DNA of 64,000 nucleotides from JABWBD01 sp040768665. GTDB lineage: Bacteria > Planctomycetota > Planctomycetia > Pirellulales > Thermoguttaceae. How positions within the stretch are numbered: the first letter of the stretch is position 1; every line of letters begins with the position of its first letter. Made by a program: the position numbers and the translations under genes. A model generated the notes under the pieces. The model was not told where the DNA came from, ran no database searches, and saw only the letters and a list, made by a program, of their open reading frames with translations. Below are positions 16,308 through 24,550 of this stretch, one piece after another. The stretch spans positions 42,060 through 106,059 of the forward strand of contig JAXGMN010000048.1 in assembly GCA_040768665.1 (NCBI GenBank). The letters are read 5' to 3'.

Positions 16308-18617
16308 TCACGGCTCATCGCTATCGATGGGGGGTATCTGTACGCCTTCCGGAGCCACAGGGCCGGTACCCATCCGTTCCCGCCATTTCTGCACAGAAGA
16401 CGTTCGCTTCGCCGCTGGGTATTCCGGGCGGTAATACAGGGTTAGCCCGGTAACCTCCCGCAGGTTCCAGAAGCTGAGCACACGGACAGGCAAAAGCTCA
16501 TGCTCGAGCATGGTGATTAGCCGGGCCGTCTCGGATTGGTCCAGCTCCGGTTTCCGGTACTTCCAAAGCAGTTCGTAGAGCGTCCGACCGTTGCCCGCGT
16601 AGAGATACTCCATGGCCTCACGCACACGGGATGCCGAACCGGGACCACGATCAAGGGCCCTGCGCAGTTCGTCGACGTGATCCTGCCACACCAGCTTTTG
16701 TTCGGGGTCGTTAAACGCCTCAACGAGCAATCCGAAATCTCCCAAGTGACCGAGACACCTCATGGCCAGCCAGCGGACCTCCCGCTGCCGATGCAAGGCC
16801 AACTCGTGCAATGTCAGGCTTGCCCTGCGGTCCAGAGTCAGTGCCCTTCCGACGGTAGCCGAAGCACGCTGGTCGAGAAGACTTACCGCTTCGGGCGATG
16901 TCCATTCCGGCAACGTTTGCGCCGCGACGGACGCGAGGGAGCCTCCGTCCAACCGCACCTTCATCGGTGCCGTCAACGGCACCAGTTCCCCTCCCCCTGT
17001 TTCCTGCCACTGAATACTACCGCTGGCAGAGTATAAGTCGGCGACGACAGGGGCAGGCTCGGTCTCAGGATCCGCACTCGCGGTGGCCGGACACCCCACC
17101 TCCACCAAGAGGATCGAATCGGCATCGCCGAAGCCGACAACGCCCCCTCGCTCACCAATCTGCAACCGAAGGCGGCCGTCCTTCGTGTCTCCCGGCTTAA
17201 CCACCAGCCGCCCATACCGAATATCAAGGCCGGCAATGCCCGAGGGATCCAAGGGCAGAAGACCGACCCGCGAGCCGTCGAACAACTGAACCGTCACGCC
17301 GCCCTGGATGCTGATCGTCGGACGATAGGTGGGAAGCGAAACAATCTCGTCACCTTCGTTGAGAACTGCCTGGGCGGGGATTCGCTGCCAATGCGAATTG
17401 GGATCCAGGCGAACGAGGACCTCTGTTGCCGACAAAAATGTGCCCACTGGAGAGCCGCTGGCCGGAATCGGGGCCGGTGCCATCTCGGGCACCGGGGCGC
17501 TGGCGGGTTTTCCGGCGCTCTCCATTTCGGTGGCAGGTGCGGTACGTTCTGCAGGCTGGTTGGATGGGACAGGCTGCTCAGTGCTAGACCCAACCGTTTC
17601 GGTGCCGGCTGGAATTGGCTGCTCCATATCCGCTGAAGACTCGACCGAATTGGCCGCAGTTCCCGGCATTGCCGGTGCCGACGGCTCAGACGCCGCAGGG
17701 ACTTGCGCTTTCGGTAGGATCGTGTTCGCCGCAATGTCTTCCGGCAATGGGGCGTCCGGGCGCGACACCGCGGAATCGGCTGACACTGCCGTAGGACGCG
17801 GGCTTTGGGTGGGCTGCTTGATTGGCGGCTCCAACGAGGTTTCAACGGCCGCTTCCGCCAAACCGACCGAAGCGGCGCCGATGGCCGGCGAGGCCGCCAC
17901 GGATTCGACGGGCGGCGCGGCGAGGTTCTCAGCAGCCAGAGGCGACGAACCCGTAGGCGATGGAATCGATGCCACCTCATCCGTCCGACCGCGGAGAGAA
18001 AACAAATCGCCGAGCGGCTTGCCGGACCTGAATTGGCCCGTGGCAAACAGACCCACAATGGCGGCAATCGCGATCAAGGACGTGACCGTTACCGGCCACA
18101 AACGGCGGCTGCGGCGTTCTCGAAGGTAGGCGGGAACCTCATGCTTTGGCTCGTCCGAAACGGCGGCAGCCGTTGCCGGCGGCCTCCCGTCGCCTGCGCC
18201 TGGCCCCGGTGGCAAGACCTCTGTTTGCGGGGATACCGCGGTCTCCGGGATACGATACATGCGCAATCGGCTTTCGGGATCGACTTCAGCGGGCTCCCCT
18301 AATACGAGGGTCAGAATCTGGTGGCATGATCCAAGCTCGCCAAGACGCACGTCCGACTCCAGGCAAGCCTTCTCGAAGTCCGGCACCCGGTCCGCGGCGA
18401 GAGTGTTGTCGAGGTATTCGGCAACCGTGTTCGGGTCAAGGCTTGCGTCAGCCTCGTTCGTGCCTGGTGAACGGAGGTGACGAGTGACATCCCGGATACG
18501 CTGCAGCAGTCCGCTGGCAAAATCGCTCTCCTGAACTTTCTTGGCGATCTCCTGAGTGTCTTTCGGCTCTAAGATATCGTCCATGTACGCAAGCAGGGTT
18601 CGGAGGGTCAGCCGCAT
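16308..18617 (-). CDS. Membrane-anchored Pro/Ala-rich protein with anti-sigma-like N-terminus
   Basis: I do not recognise a named family. The 769-residue protein begins MRLTLRTLLAYMDDILEPKD, with a cytoplasmic domain containing TVAEYLDNTLAADRVPDFEKACL (residues 64-86), similar to planctomycete proteins with zinc-finger/anti-sigma-type heads. One membrane helix lies at about 173-195. A Pro/Ala/Ser/Glu-rich linker follows (about 200-420). Then comes a beta-rich region with FDGSRVGLLP and RLRLQIGERGGVVGF (FecR-like in style), and a helical C-terminus with LGHLGDFGLLVEAFNDPEQ that resembles HEAT-type repeats. It may sense or transmit envelope signals, which is inference. Confidence 0.6.
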   Translation of the reverse strand: MRLTLRTLLAYMDDILEPKDTQEIAKKVQESDFASGLLQRIRDVTRHLRSPGTNEADASLDPNTVAEYLDNTLAADRVPDFEKACLESDVRLGELGSCHQILTLVLGEPAEVDPESRLRMYRIPETAVSPQTEVLPPGPGAGDGRPPATAAAVSDEPKHEVPAYLRERRSRRLWPVTVTSLIAIAAIVGLFATGQFRSGKPLGDLFSLRGRTDEVASIPSPTGSSPLAAENLAAPPVESVAASPAIGAASVGLAEAAVETSLEPPIKQPTQSPRPTAVSADSAVSRPDAPLPEDIAANTILPKAQVPAASEPSAPAMPGTAANSVESSADMEQPIPAGTETVGSSTEQPVPSNQPAERTAPATEMESAGKPASAPVPEMAPAPIPASGSPVGTFLSATEVLVRLDPNSHWQRIPAQAVLNEGDEIVSLPTYRPTISIQGGVTVQLFDGSRVGLLPLDPSGIAGLDIRYGRLVVKPGDTKDGRLRLQIGERGGVVGFGDADSILLVEVGCPATASADPETEPAPVVADLYSASGSIQWQETGGGELVPLTAPMKVRLDGGSLASVAAQTLPEWTSPEAVSLLDQRASATVGRALTLDRRASLTLHELALHRQREVRWLAMRCLGHLGDFGLLVEAFNDPEQKLVWQDHVDELRRALDRGPGSASRVREAMEYLYAGNGRTLYELLWKYRKPELDQSETARLITMLEHELLPVRVLSFWNLREVTGLTLYYRPEYPAAKRTSSVQKWRERMGTGPVAPEGVQIPPIDSDEP

Positions 18618-18716
18618 TGTCTCTGCCTTTCGCGCGGGGGATCTACTTTGTGCCGTACCTATCCGTATTAGTGTTGGCAGAGACAAAAAACCGTGCAGAA
18701 ATCCCGTCAAAATTCA

Positions 18717-18857
18717 AGAGGCCCTAACGAAACCACGGTTCGTAAGCAGCCCGGCTGCTCCCAATCGGGCCGCGGTAACTCGGGCGTGAGAGTTGATGGT
18801 AGCAGCCGAGCCGCTGACACACTCTCGGGGTGGGTGTGGGGTGGTGTTAGGGCCTCT
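18717..18857. repeat. Palindromic repeat with nested AGCAGCC palindrome
   Basis: AGAGGCCCTAAC at 18717-18728 is matched exactly in inverse at 18846-18857. Inside it lies AGCAGCCCGGCTGCT (18745-18759), also found at 47530 and 50854. A further small hairpin AGGGTGGATT/AATCCACCCT follows at about 18889-18911. No gene is seen between 18618 and 18897. Confidence 0.6.
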
Positions 18858-18897
18858 GAGCCGCCGTCCAATAATAAGTTGGTCTGTAGGGTGGATT

Positions 18898-19404
18898 TCA
18901 ATCCACCCTTGTTTTTTGGGGCAGATTATGATGTGCTCCACACCGAATTTGCACAACTAATTTCTGAACGGCGCCTGAGAACGCGGACGGGCATTTGGTC
19001 GTGAAGCGACTTCTGCCCGATTGCGGCGGAATCTGGATGACTCGGAGCCAGTCCCGTCCTTGCGCCTGCACTCGGATCGGCCTGCCCTTACTTGCGTCGC
19101 ATGCCCCTTTTCCTTCGGGATTATCTCGCCGGCTCTCCGCCACAGAGTCCCGATCGGTAGAGGTGATTAAGGCCGCCCAGGCGACTAGGAGCTGGAAGAG
19201 ACCGAGCCAGCAAGGGTGCAGAAGCAGACGGTTCTCCCGTGCAGGCGGCATGAGCCAGTCTGCTCGTTGCCACCCGTCGCGGGTTCTCCGCCATGGGGCG
19301 ACCTTTGGGGGAGGGTTGTCAGTCAACAGCCAGTCGGCGTCGACTTCGCTGCCTATCCACGATGCAAGAATCAGTGCTGCCACCAGCCATCCGACCACGC
19401 GCAC
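18898..19404 (-). CDS. Small hypothetical protein, N-terminal membrane segment
   Basis: The 168-residue ORF starts at GTG 19404 behind GAGGTGA. Residues 4-16 form a hydrophobic helix (VGWLVAALILASW), followed by the Trp-rich segment VAPWRRTRDGWQRADWL and a second hydrophobic stretch (residues 68-82, LGLFQLLVAWAALI). The Trp-rich motif looks like a recurring planctomycete hypothetical protein, recalled rather than searched. The last 80 residues are low in family character, and the natural stop may have been lost. Function unknown. Confidence 0.45.
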   Translation of the reverse strand: MRVVGWLVAALILASWIGSEVDADWLLTDNPPPKVAPWRRTRDGWQRADWLMPPARENRLLLHPCWLGLFQLLVAWAALITSTDRDSVAESRRDNPEGKGACDASKGRPIRVQAQGRDWLRVIQIPPQSGRSRFTTKCPSAFSGAVQKLVVQIRCGAHHNLPQKTRVD

Positions 19405-20017
19405 AACTCACCTCTTGGATGAAGGCCCTGCGATGCTGAGAGAATCACCCGATCCTCGTTGGGGAGTCGAGGGATGCAATGGCCGGACCGTGTGCAGCGC
19501 GGTTCGGATGCAGCGGCAGAAGCGGCTGTGGTGAAAGGATTTACGGAACGAATGGCCGCGCCGGACAACGGTAGCACGTTGCCGGATTGCGACATCATTC
19601 GCGAGTCGCGCTGATATTTGGCAACAATCCGCCCACAGTCGCAAGGACACCCGGAAAACCAGCTGCAATCCGCGCTATGTCCTCGGCAGGACAACCTGCA
19701 GGGTCCGATTTGCCTAGGGCGAGGTTGTGGTCTAGGTTTCTCATGGGGCGAAATAGCCGGGGCATAATTAAGAGCGTGGGACAGGCATCTCGCCACGACG
19801 GGTCTTTCTGCGACCTTCAGGGGCGGAGCCGGTCTCTCACACGTGCACGAGCTGGAGACTGCTGAAAAAGGGGACTGGCTCTGCAACCGGTGGTAGATTG
19901 GCTTGACGACAGGCACAAGGTATTGCGGTGCCTCTCCCCTTTTTCGGCAGCCTCGGCGGACGGCGGCGGTATTAGCCCGCTGCCGATTTTCGAAGACCAC
20001 ACCCGGTAGAACCGACC
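19405..20017. other. Intergenic stretch, repeat but no gene
   Basis: Frames here lack coding character on both strands. The only structure found is the family 2 palindrome at 19855-19954, just upstream of the HDOD gene. Confidence 0.5.
19855..19954. repeat. MITE-like palindrome, family 2, full copy
   Basis: The left arm GAGACTGCTGAAAAAGGGG continues into ACTGGCTC; the right arm contains GCGGTGCCT then CTCCCCTTTTTCGGCAG and CCTC. Arms of about 20 bp pair imperfectly around a 45-bp centre. A right-half copy lies on the other side of the HDOD gene at 20971. Confidence 0.75.
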
Positions 20018-20944
20018 ATGCCTCACGCAACATTCCCCGCTGTGGATCTGAAAAGGATCCTGGCCGCGGCTCAACTCCCAGCCCTGCCGCAAAGTGCAAT
20101 CCGGCTCTTGGAGCTGTCGCAAGATCCCGATAACGGACCGCCTGAATTCGCCGTGCCGATCGAATCGGACCCGGGGCTAACGGGGCAAGTGTTGCGGTTT
20201 GTGAATTCGTCGTATTTCGGGTTTTCGCGGGAAATCTCGAACGTCCGTCTCGCAATCACCCTGGTCGGTGTGCGGACGATTAAGAACTTCGCGCTGTGGA
20301 GCGCGGTGTTCAGCCTGATGCCCAATCCCAAGTGCGGTCCGTTCGACCTGAAAAGCCTTTGGCAGGATTCCCTCCGCCGGGCCTTATTCGCGCGAACCAT
20401 GGGAAAAATGTTGGGCATGAGAGAGGCGGAAGAGCCCTTTGCCGCGGCGCTGTTGCAGGACATGGCGATCCCTCTTCTGGCAAAAGAGGCTCCCGACGCG
20501 TACCTTCGCCTGCTCGAAGCTCGCAATCAGGGAGAGGTCCGCCTCTCATCGTTGGAAAAACGGTGCTTTGGGTGGACGCACGCAGAGGCCGCCGGCATGA
20601 TGGCTCGCCACTGGAACCTGCCTGAGGCGTTTTCGGTGCTGGTCGAAAACCACCTCGAGATCGACAGCCGACCGGAACAGGCAGTGCAGTCTCCTGCCCG
20701 ACTAGCCGTCGCCCTCTCGGCCCTGTTGCCGGCGTCAAAAGATGCCCGGTGGTTCGATTGCAGCCGCTTTGGTGAACTCTACCAGACCGTATCCGCCCCC
20801 GGTGCTCCTGAAATCCCGGAAGTGCTGGCCCAGGTCGACCAGGAATATGCCGAGTTTGCCCCGGTACTCAAGCTCTCCTCCCCGACCAGGTCGCTGGTGA
20901 ACGTCTACTCGGCCGAATGCGAGCCTTCCGCCGCCAACGGGTAA
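20018..20944 (+). CDS. HDOD domain signalling protein
   Basis: The 308-residue protein is a stand-alone HDOD domain. Landmarks are the start LPALPQSAIRLLELSQDPD, the FAVPIESDPGLTGQVLRFVNSSYFG helix pair (residues 47-70), VRLAITLVGVRTIKNFALWSAVF and a degenerate HD region (LLQDMAIPLLAKEAP) without the metal-binding His-Asp pair. HDOD proteins act as regulatory, non-catalytic relatives of HD phosphohydrolases. The gene is flanked by two repeat copies, and a TPR gene follows about 200 bp downstream. Confidence 0.85.
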   Translation: MPHATFPAVDLKRILAAAQLPALPQSAIRLLELSQDPDNGPPEFAVPIESDPGLTGQVLRFVNSSYFGFSREISNVRLAITLVGVRTIKNFALWSAVFSLMPNPKCGPFDLKSLWQDSLRRALFARTMGKMLGMREAEEPFAAALLQDMAIPLLAKEAPDAYLRLLEARNQGEVRLSSLEKRCFGWTHAEAAGMMARHWNLPEAFSVLVENHLEIDSRPEQAVQSPARLAVALSALLPASKDARWFDCSRFGELYQTVSAPGAPEIPEVLAQVDQEYAEFAPVLKLSSPTRSLVNVYSAECEPSAANG

Positions 20945-20970
20945 TGGCGCGCGTCAACCTGCTATCGCTT

Positions 20971-20999
20971 GCGGTGCCTGCCCCTTTTTCAGCAGGCTC
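20971..20999. repeat. Family 2 palindrome, right half only
   Basis: GCGGTGCCTGCCCCTTTTT then CAGCAGGCTC matches the right arm of the copy at 19926-19954. No left arm is visible nearby. Confidence 0.65.
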
Positions 21000-21147
21000 T
21001 TTCGGATTTCACCGAGAAATCCGTCTCTCATTTGGGCTTGGCTGCTCTACAAGTTAAAATTAAATTGATAGGAGTGCACGGCAACAGGCCGCTCATGCAG
21101 GGGTGCAGATGGGCTGGTGCCGGGGCCCTTTTGGGAGTAACCAGCCG

Positions 21148-21664
21148 GTGACTGGCCAAGAGCGAATTCGGCAGCGACAACTCGTGCGGCAGGCGGAAGG
21201 CTACCTGGAGCTGGGAATGCCCCAGCAGGCTCTGGATATCCTGAGCCGCGTTCGCGACACATCGCACTTGAGTTCCCATGCGATGTTCTTGCAGGGGGAG
21301 TCGCTCCGCTCGTTGGCTCGTCACCAGGAGGCGCTCGTGCCTCTCTCCGGAGCCGCCCAGGCCGAACCGGAGAATATTCACGTCTGGCTCGCCATGGGTT
21401 GGTGCTACAAGCGGATCGGCCGGGTGGACTTGGCCATTAAGGCGCTCCGGCGAGCCATGCAAATCGCTCCTTCCGACGCCTTGATCCAATACAACCTGGC
21501 CTGCTACTACAGTCTTGCCGGCAACAAGATGCGGGCGTTGGCTCATCTGGCACGTGCAATACGTTTCGACCCCGACTACCGCGGCTCTTGTGGAAACCGA
21601 GGCCGATTTCGACCCCCTACGCTCCGATCCGGATTTTCAGGCACTGACCCGCGTCGTCGTGTGA
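21148..21664 (+). pseudogene. TPR protein with a 3' frameshift
   Basis: Starting at GTG 21148 (VTGQERIRQRQLVRQAEGYL, GGGAG upstream), the protein has about three tetratricopeptide repeats: LELGMPQQALDILS, IHVWLAMGWCYKRIGRVDLAIKALRRAM and LIQYNLACYYSLAGNKMRALAHLARAI, with canonical small and aromatic positions. After FDPDYR the frame shifts: the other frame continues VETEADFDPLRSDPDFQAL and stops at 21664, the typical end of such proteins. There is one extra base near 21583-21588. If translated without correction, a 45-residue basic tail to 21672 replaces the native end. TPR proteins mediate protein-protein contacts; the partner is unknown. Confidence 0.7.
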
Positions 21665-21703
21665 CTCTTTAGAAAACAACCACACGCCACGATTTCAAAA
21701 GGC

Positions 21704-23191
21704 TCAACGGATCCTGTCGCGCAGTTCCCGCTTCACCTTCTTGATCTGTTCGGCCTCGGGCGATTTCTTGTAGTAGTGGTCCAGCGGATAACAACCGCTG
21801 ATCAGGCCGTTGCGGGGGCCGGTTGTGCAATCGCTGAACGTCCGGCAAATACGGCCCGTCTTAAGCGGTCTTCCCGCCAGAACGTCGGCCGGCAGGTCCC
21901 AGTAGCTGAGCACCAACCGTCCCACGCCGACGAAGTCGACCCATCCTTCCCGTACCACGGCCTGTGCAACGTTTGGCAGGTACTCTTGGAAATAGGTGTA
22001 TGCCGTGCCGACCAAAGGCAATCCCGGCACGGCCTGCCTGATCCGACGGACGGCATCGATCTGCCTGAGACAACCGATAAGCGGGTCTTCCGGCGGCTGA
22101 TAACCGTCGGAAGGCGGATAACAAGCCGGCCGCTGGATATGAGGATTGTAATAGGGCGAGCCGGCAGTGAGGTTCACCAGCTCGACTTGCCATTGGTCGC
22201 GCATCCTCTCCAGCAGCCGGATCGGTTCTGAGAGATCGATTTCGAGCGGATTGTCTGCCCTGCAACCAAAGCCGGGATAGGGGACTGGATAATCGTGGGG
22301 AATTCCCGGGCCGAACTTGCCACCGCCGGTCAGCGCCGGATCGGGACGAAACGGCGGGAAGTCGAACAGCGAGAGCCGCACTCCGATCATGAGTCCGGGG
22401 CACTCGGCCCGGATGGCCTCGACCGACTCCTGCAAAAACCGTGTACGGTTCTCCAGGCTTCCACCATACCTGCCCGCTCGTGTCGTGGCGGAGAGCAATT
22501 CGTGTCCCAGGTACCCATGGCAGTGCTTCACGTCGACAAAACGGAAGCCGACCTTCTGGGCCATCTTGGCTGCCACGACGTAGTCGTCAACGAGTCGCCC
22601 GATCTCGTCGTCGGTCAGCACCACGGAGTCGTCGCTCGAATCGATGCCAAACTTCGCGTCGAGCACCGGGTGGTGATATGCGATCCGCGGTTCGGCTTTG
22701 TCCTTGCGGTTGGGACGGCAGAAGCGGCCGGAATGCGTCAACTGCAGTCCGACCAGCAGGTCGTCGGCTGCCGACGCTCCGAACCGCTCGATATGCGCCG
22801 CCATGAGACTGCCGAGAAGCTGCCGCATCGGCTCGATGTTCTCGGGGCTGTAGTAGAGTTGATTCGGGTTCGCTCGGCCATCGCGGCGAACGGCGAAAGC
22901 TTCTCCGCCCCAGATCAGCTTGGCCCCCGACTCCCCGAAGTGGCGCCAGCGGCGGAACACGTGCTCGGTAGGCCGGCCGTCGTCGGTGCCGTCCCAGCCT
23001 TCCATGGGGTGAATGCACCACCGGTTGCCGACCGTGAACCGCCCCACCTCGATCGGCTGTGCCAGAGGCGATCCCTCCGCAGTCGAGAGGACTTCTCGAT
23101 CGAAAGGGACCGTTGGCACTATCTCCGCCAGATGCCCGGCGAAATGCTCTGCCGTCCGAAAATGCGGGATGCGGTGATACTCGACTGCCAC
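21704..23191 (-). CDS. NADH:flavin oxidoreductase, Old Yellow Enzyme family
   Basis: The 495-residue protein starts at GTG 23191, eight bases after GGGGAG; codons further upstream are not family-like. The TIM-barrel FMN domain shows RFTVGNRWCIHPMEG at the first strand, LIWGGEAFAV, LVGLQLTHSGRF, and the catalytic/substrate segment VDVKHCHGYLGHELLS. SLENRTRFLQESVEAIR and the C-terminal VGVGRLVLSYWDLP phosphate-binding region follow. It lacks the second Fe-S/FAD domain of the BaiCD type, but a Cys-containing tail (CRTFSDCTTGPRNGLISGC) could bind a cofactor. The reaction is reduction of an activated alkene by NAD(P)H; the substrate is unknown. Confidence 0.85.
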   Translation of the reverse strand: MAVEYHRIPHFRTAEHFAGHLAEIVPTVPFDREVLSTAEGSPLAQPIEVGRFTVGNRWCIHPMEGWDGTDDGRPTEHVFRRWRHFGESGAKLIWGGEAFAVRRDGRANPNQLYYSPENIEPMRQLLGSLMAAHIERFGASAADDLLVGLQLTHSGRFCRPNRKDKAEPRIAYHHPVLDAKFGIDSSDDSVVLTDDEIGRLVDDYVVAAKMAQKVGFRFVDVKHCHGYLGHELLSATTRAGRYGGSLENRTRFLQESVEAIRAECPGLMIGVRLSLFDFPPFRPDPALTGGGKFGPGIPHDYPVPYPGFGCRADNPLEIDLSEPIRLLERMRDQWQVELVNLTAGSPYYNPHIQRPACYPPSDGYQPPEDPLIGCLRQIDAVRRIRQAVPGLPLVGTAYTYFQEYLPNVAQAVVREGWVDFVGVGRLVLSYWDLPADVLAGRPLKTGRICRTFSDCTTGPRNGLISGCYPLDHYYKKSPEAEQIKKVKRELRDRIR

Positions 23192-23817
23192 AGCAGGTCT
23201 CCCCGGGATCCAAGAATGCAGTTGGATCCAGCCTACTCCGTCGACCGCCGGCCGTCCAGCCGGGGCGTATGCGCCCTTGTCGTTGCGACAAAAGCAACAA
23301 CCCACCCGCATCGTTTCGTGGCACCGTCTTGCCACAAGCGCTCCCCGCCCGACCGCCCAATCGCATTCGGCCACGCCCCCGCGCCGGGCTCCCCACCGAC
23401 TCCAGTGCACCAGCAAACACCAAACCGACGGTTCCACACTCCACACTCGGCACTCCGTACTCCGCACTGCCGATCACAGCCTGTCGCCCGACTTCGTTCA
23501 CTTCGGCGGTTTGAGAGCGGGCGATCGGCGGCTCTCCCTGGTTGGCAACTTGGAATCGACCATCTGCCGTGAATTCCTGCTTCGGCTTGAAGAGGTTGCG
23601 ACACGGCAAACACCGGGACGTCCCTTGGCGTGCCGGCGTACGTGGTGAGCTGCCGGTGCCCTTTGCTGCATCCTGCCCAGCCGCGCATTCGTCGGCACGC
23701 CCAGGTCTACAATGCTACCAGGTCTCATGATACCATACTTCGATGGTTTGAGTGACTCGTTCGTGCGGCAAAGAGGCACCCACAAGTGAGTTTGAAAGTG
23801 TCAAAGGAACAGGGAAA
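23192..23817. other. Intergenic stretch with a CACTCC-rich tandem tract
   Basis: No convincing gene is seen on either strand. Bases 23433-23471 are a degenerate tandem of ACACTCC, GCACTCC and GTACTCC units. The remainder is GC-rich without recognisable structure. Confidence 0.4.
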
Positions 23818-24381
23818 ATGGCAAAGGCGCGGAAACTCGGCGGCTGGATGACTCGGTTCAAGAAATGCATCGACGCCGAAACAAGTGCAGCCGTATCGAA
23901 GAAAGTCATCACCAATCCTGAACAATTTGATGAGACGTCGAACTACGCACAGAAAGCCGAATGGATCAGCAGCGCCGCCCGGCGTCTTGAGAACGAAGTG
24001 GGCAAAGCTACAGCGGTCAAGGTGATGCAGGCTTGCGGCGCCAAATGCTGCGGCCCAACGCAACGGAAACGGGCGAAGCAGTTTATGCAAGAATCCCACT
24101 CGGTCGAGGAGCTGCTCGCCAGACTTAATGAAGCAGGCATCGGCGGTGGACGGCTGAGACTGGAGAACGAGAATAAGATTCTGGGCGGCTACGATCGTTG
24201 TTACTGCGGACGGGTGAAGCAGACGAAAGAGCCGTTTCCCACCGATACCTACTGCCATTGCTCAACGGGATGGTATCAATCCCTGTTTGAAGCCGCTTTC
24301 GATCGGCCCGTGGAGGTGACACTCAAGCAGTCAATCCTGCAGGGGGCGGATAGCTGCGAGTTTGAAATAAGGCTTGGCTAG
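23818..24381 (+). CDS. Cys-rich protein, DUF6144-like
   Basis: The 187-residue protein starts at ATG 23818 behind GGAACAGGGAAA. It has two Cys clusters: CGAKCCGPTQR (Cys73, 77, 78) and CYCGRVKQTKEPFPTDTYCHC (Cys128, 130, 146, 148). These are followed by GWYQSLFEAAFDRPVEVTLKQSILQGADSCEFEIRL-type sequence, whose end resembles the 4-vinyl-reductase/V4R fold closing strands. The clusters suggest a zinc or Fe-S site. The family assignment is from memory and tentative, and no function is known. Confidence 0.55.
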   Translation: MAKARKLGGWMTRFKKCIDAETSAAVSKKVITNPEQFDETSNYAQKAEWISSAARRLENEVGKATAVKVMQACGAKCCGPTQRKRAKQFMQESHSVEELLARLNEAGIGGGRLRLENENKILGGYDRCYCGRVKQTKEPFPTDTYCHCSTGWYQSLFEAAFDRPVEVTLKQSILQGADSCEFEIRLG

Positions 24382-24414
24382 AATCCGGATTCGACGTTTG
24401 GGCGAGCGTCAGAT

Positions 24415-24446
24415 GTTGCGGTGCTCTCCCCTTCTTCAGCAGCCTC
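24415..24446. repeat. Family 2 palindrome, right half only
   Basis: GTTGCGGTGCTCTCCCCTTC then TTCAGCAGCCTC matches the right arm at 19926-19954. It lies between the Cys-rich gene and the beta-helix gene. Confidence 0.6.
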
Positions 24447-24550
24447 ACGGGGCCGGTGCATCAAGCGAGTTGGCATACGATGCCGTCCGGGGTATTCTGA
24501 AGCCTCGGGTTCTAAACGCTTCGCCACGATTCACTTCAGTTTCGAGGTCG

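Noticed and set aside
23433..23471. Possible CRISPR-like repeat tract
   Set aside because: The units are 6-7 bp, degenerate and without spacers, and no cas genes are present.
22587..23609. A 340-codon minus-strand frame overlapping the flavin oxidoreductase
   Set aside because: It overlaps a clear OYE-family gene in another frame and is composed of GC-rich shadow codons.
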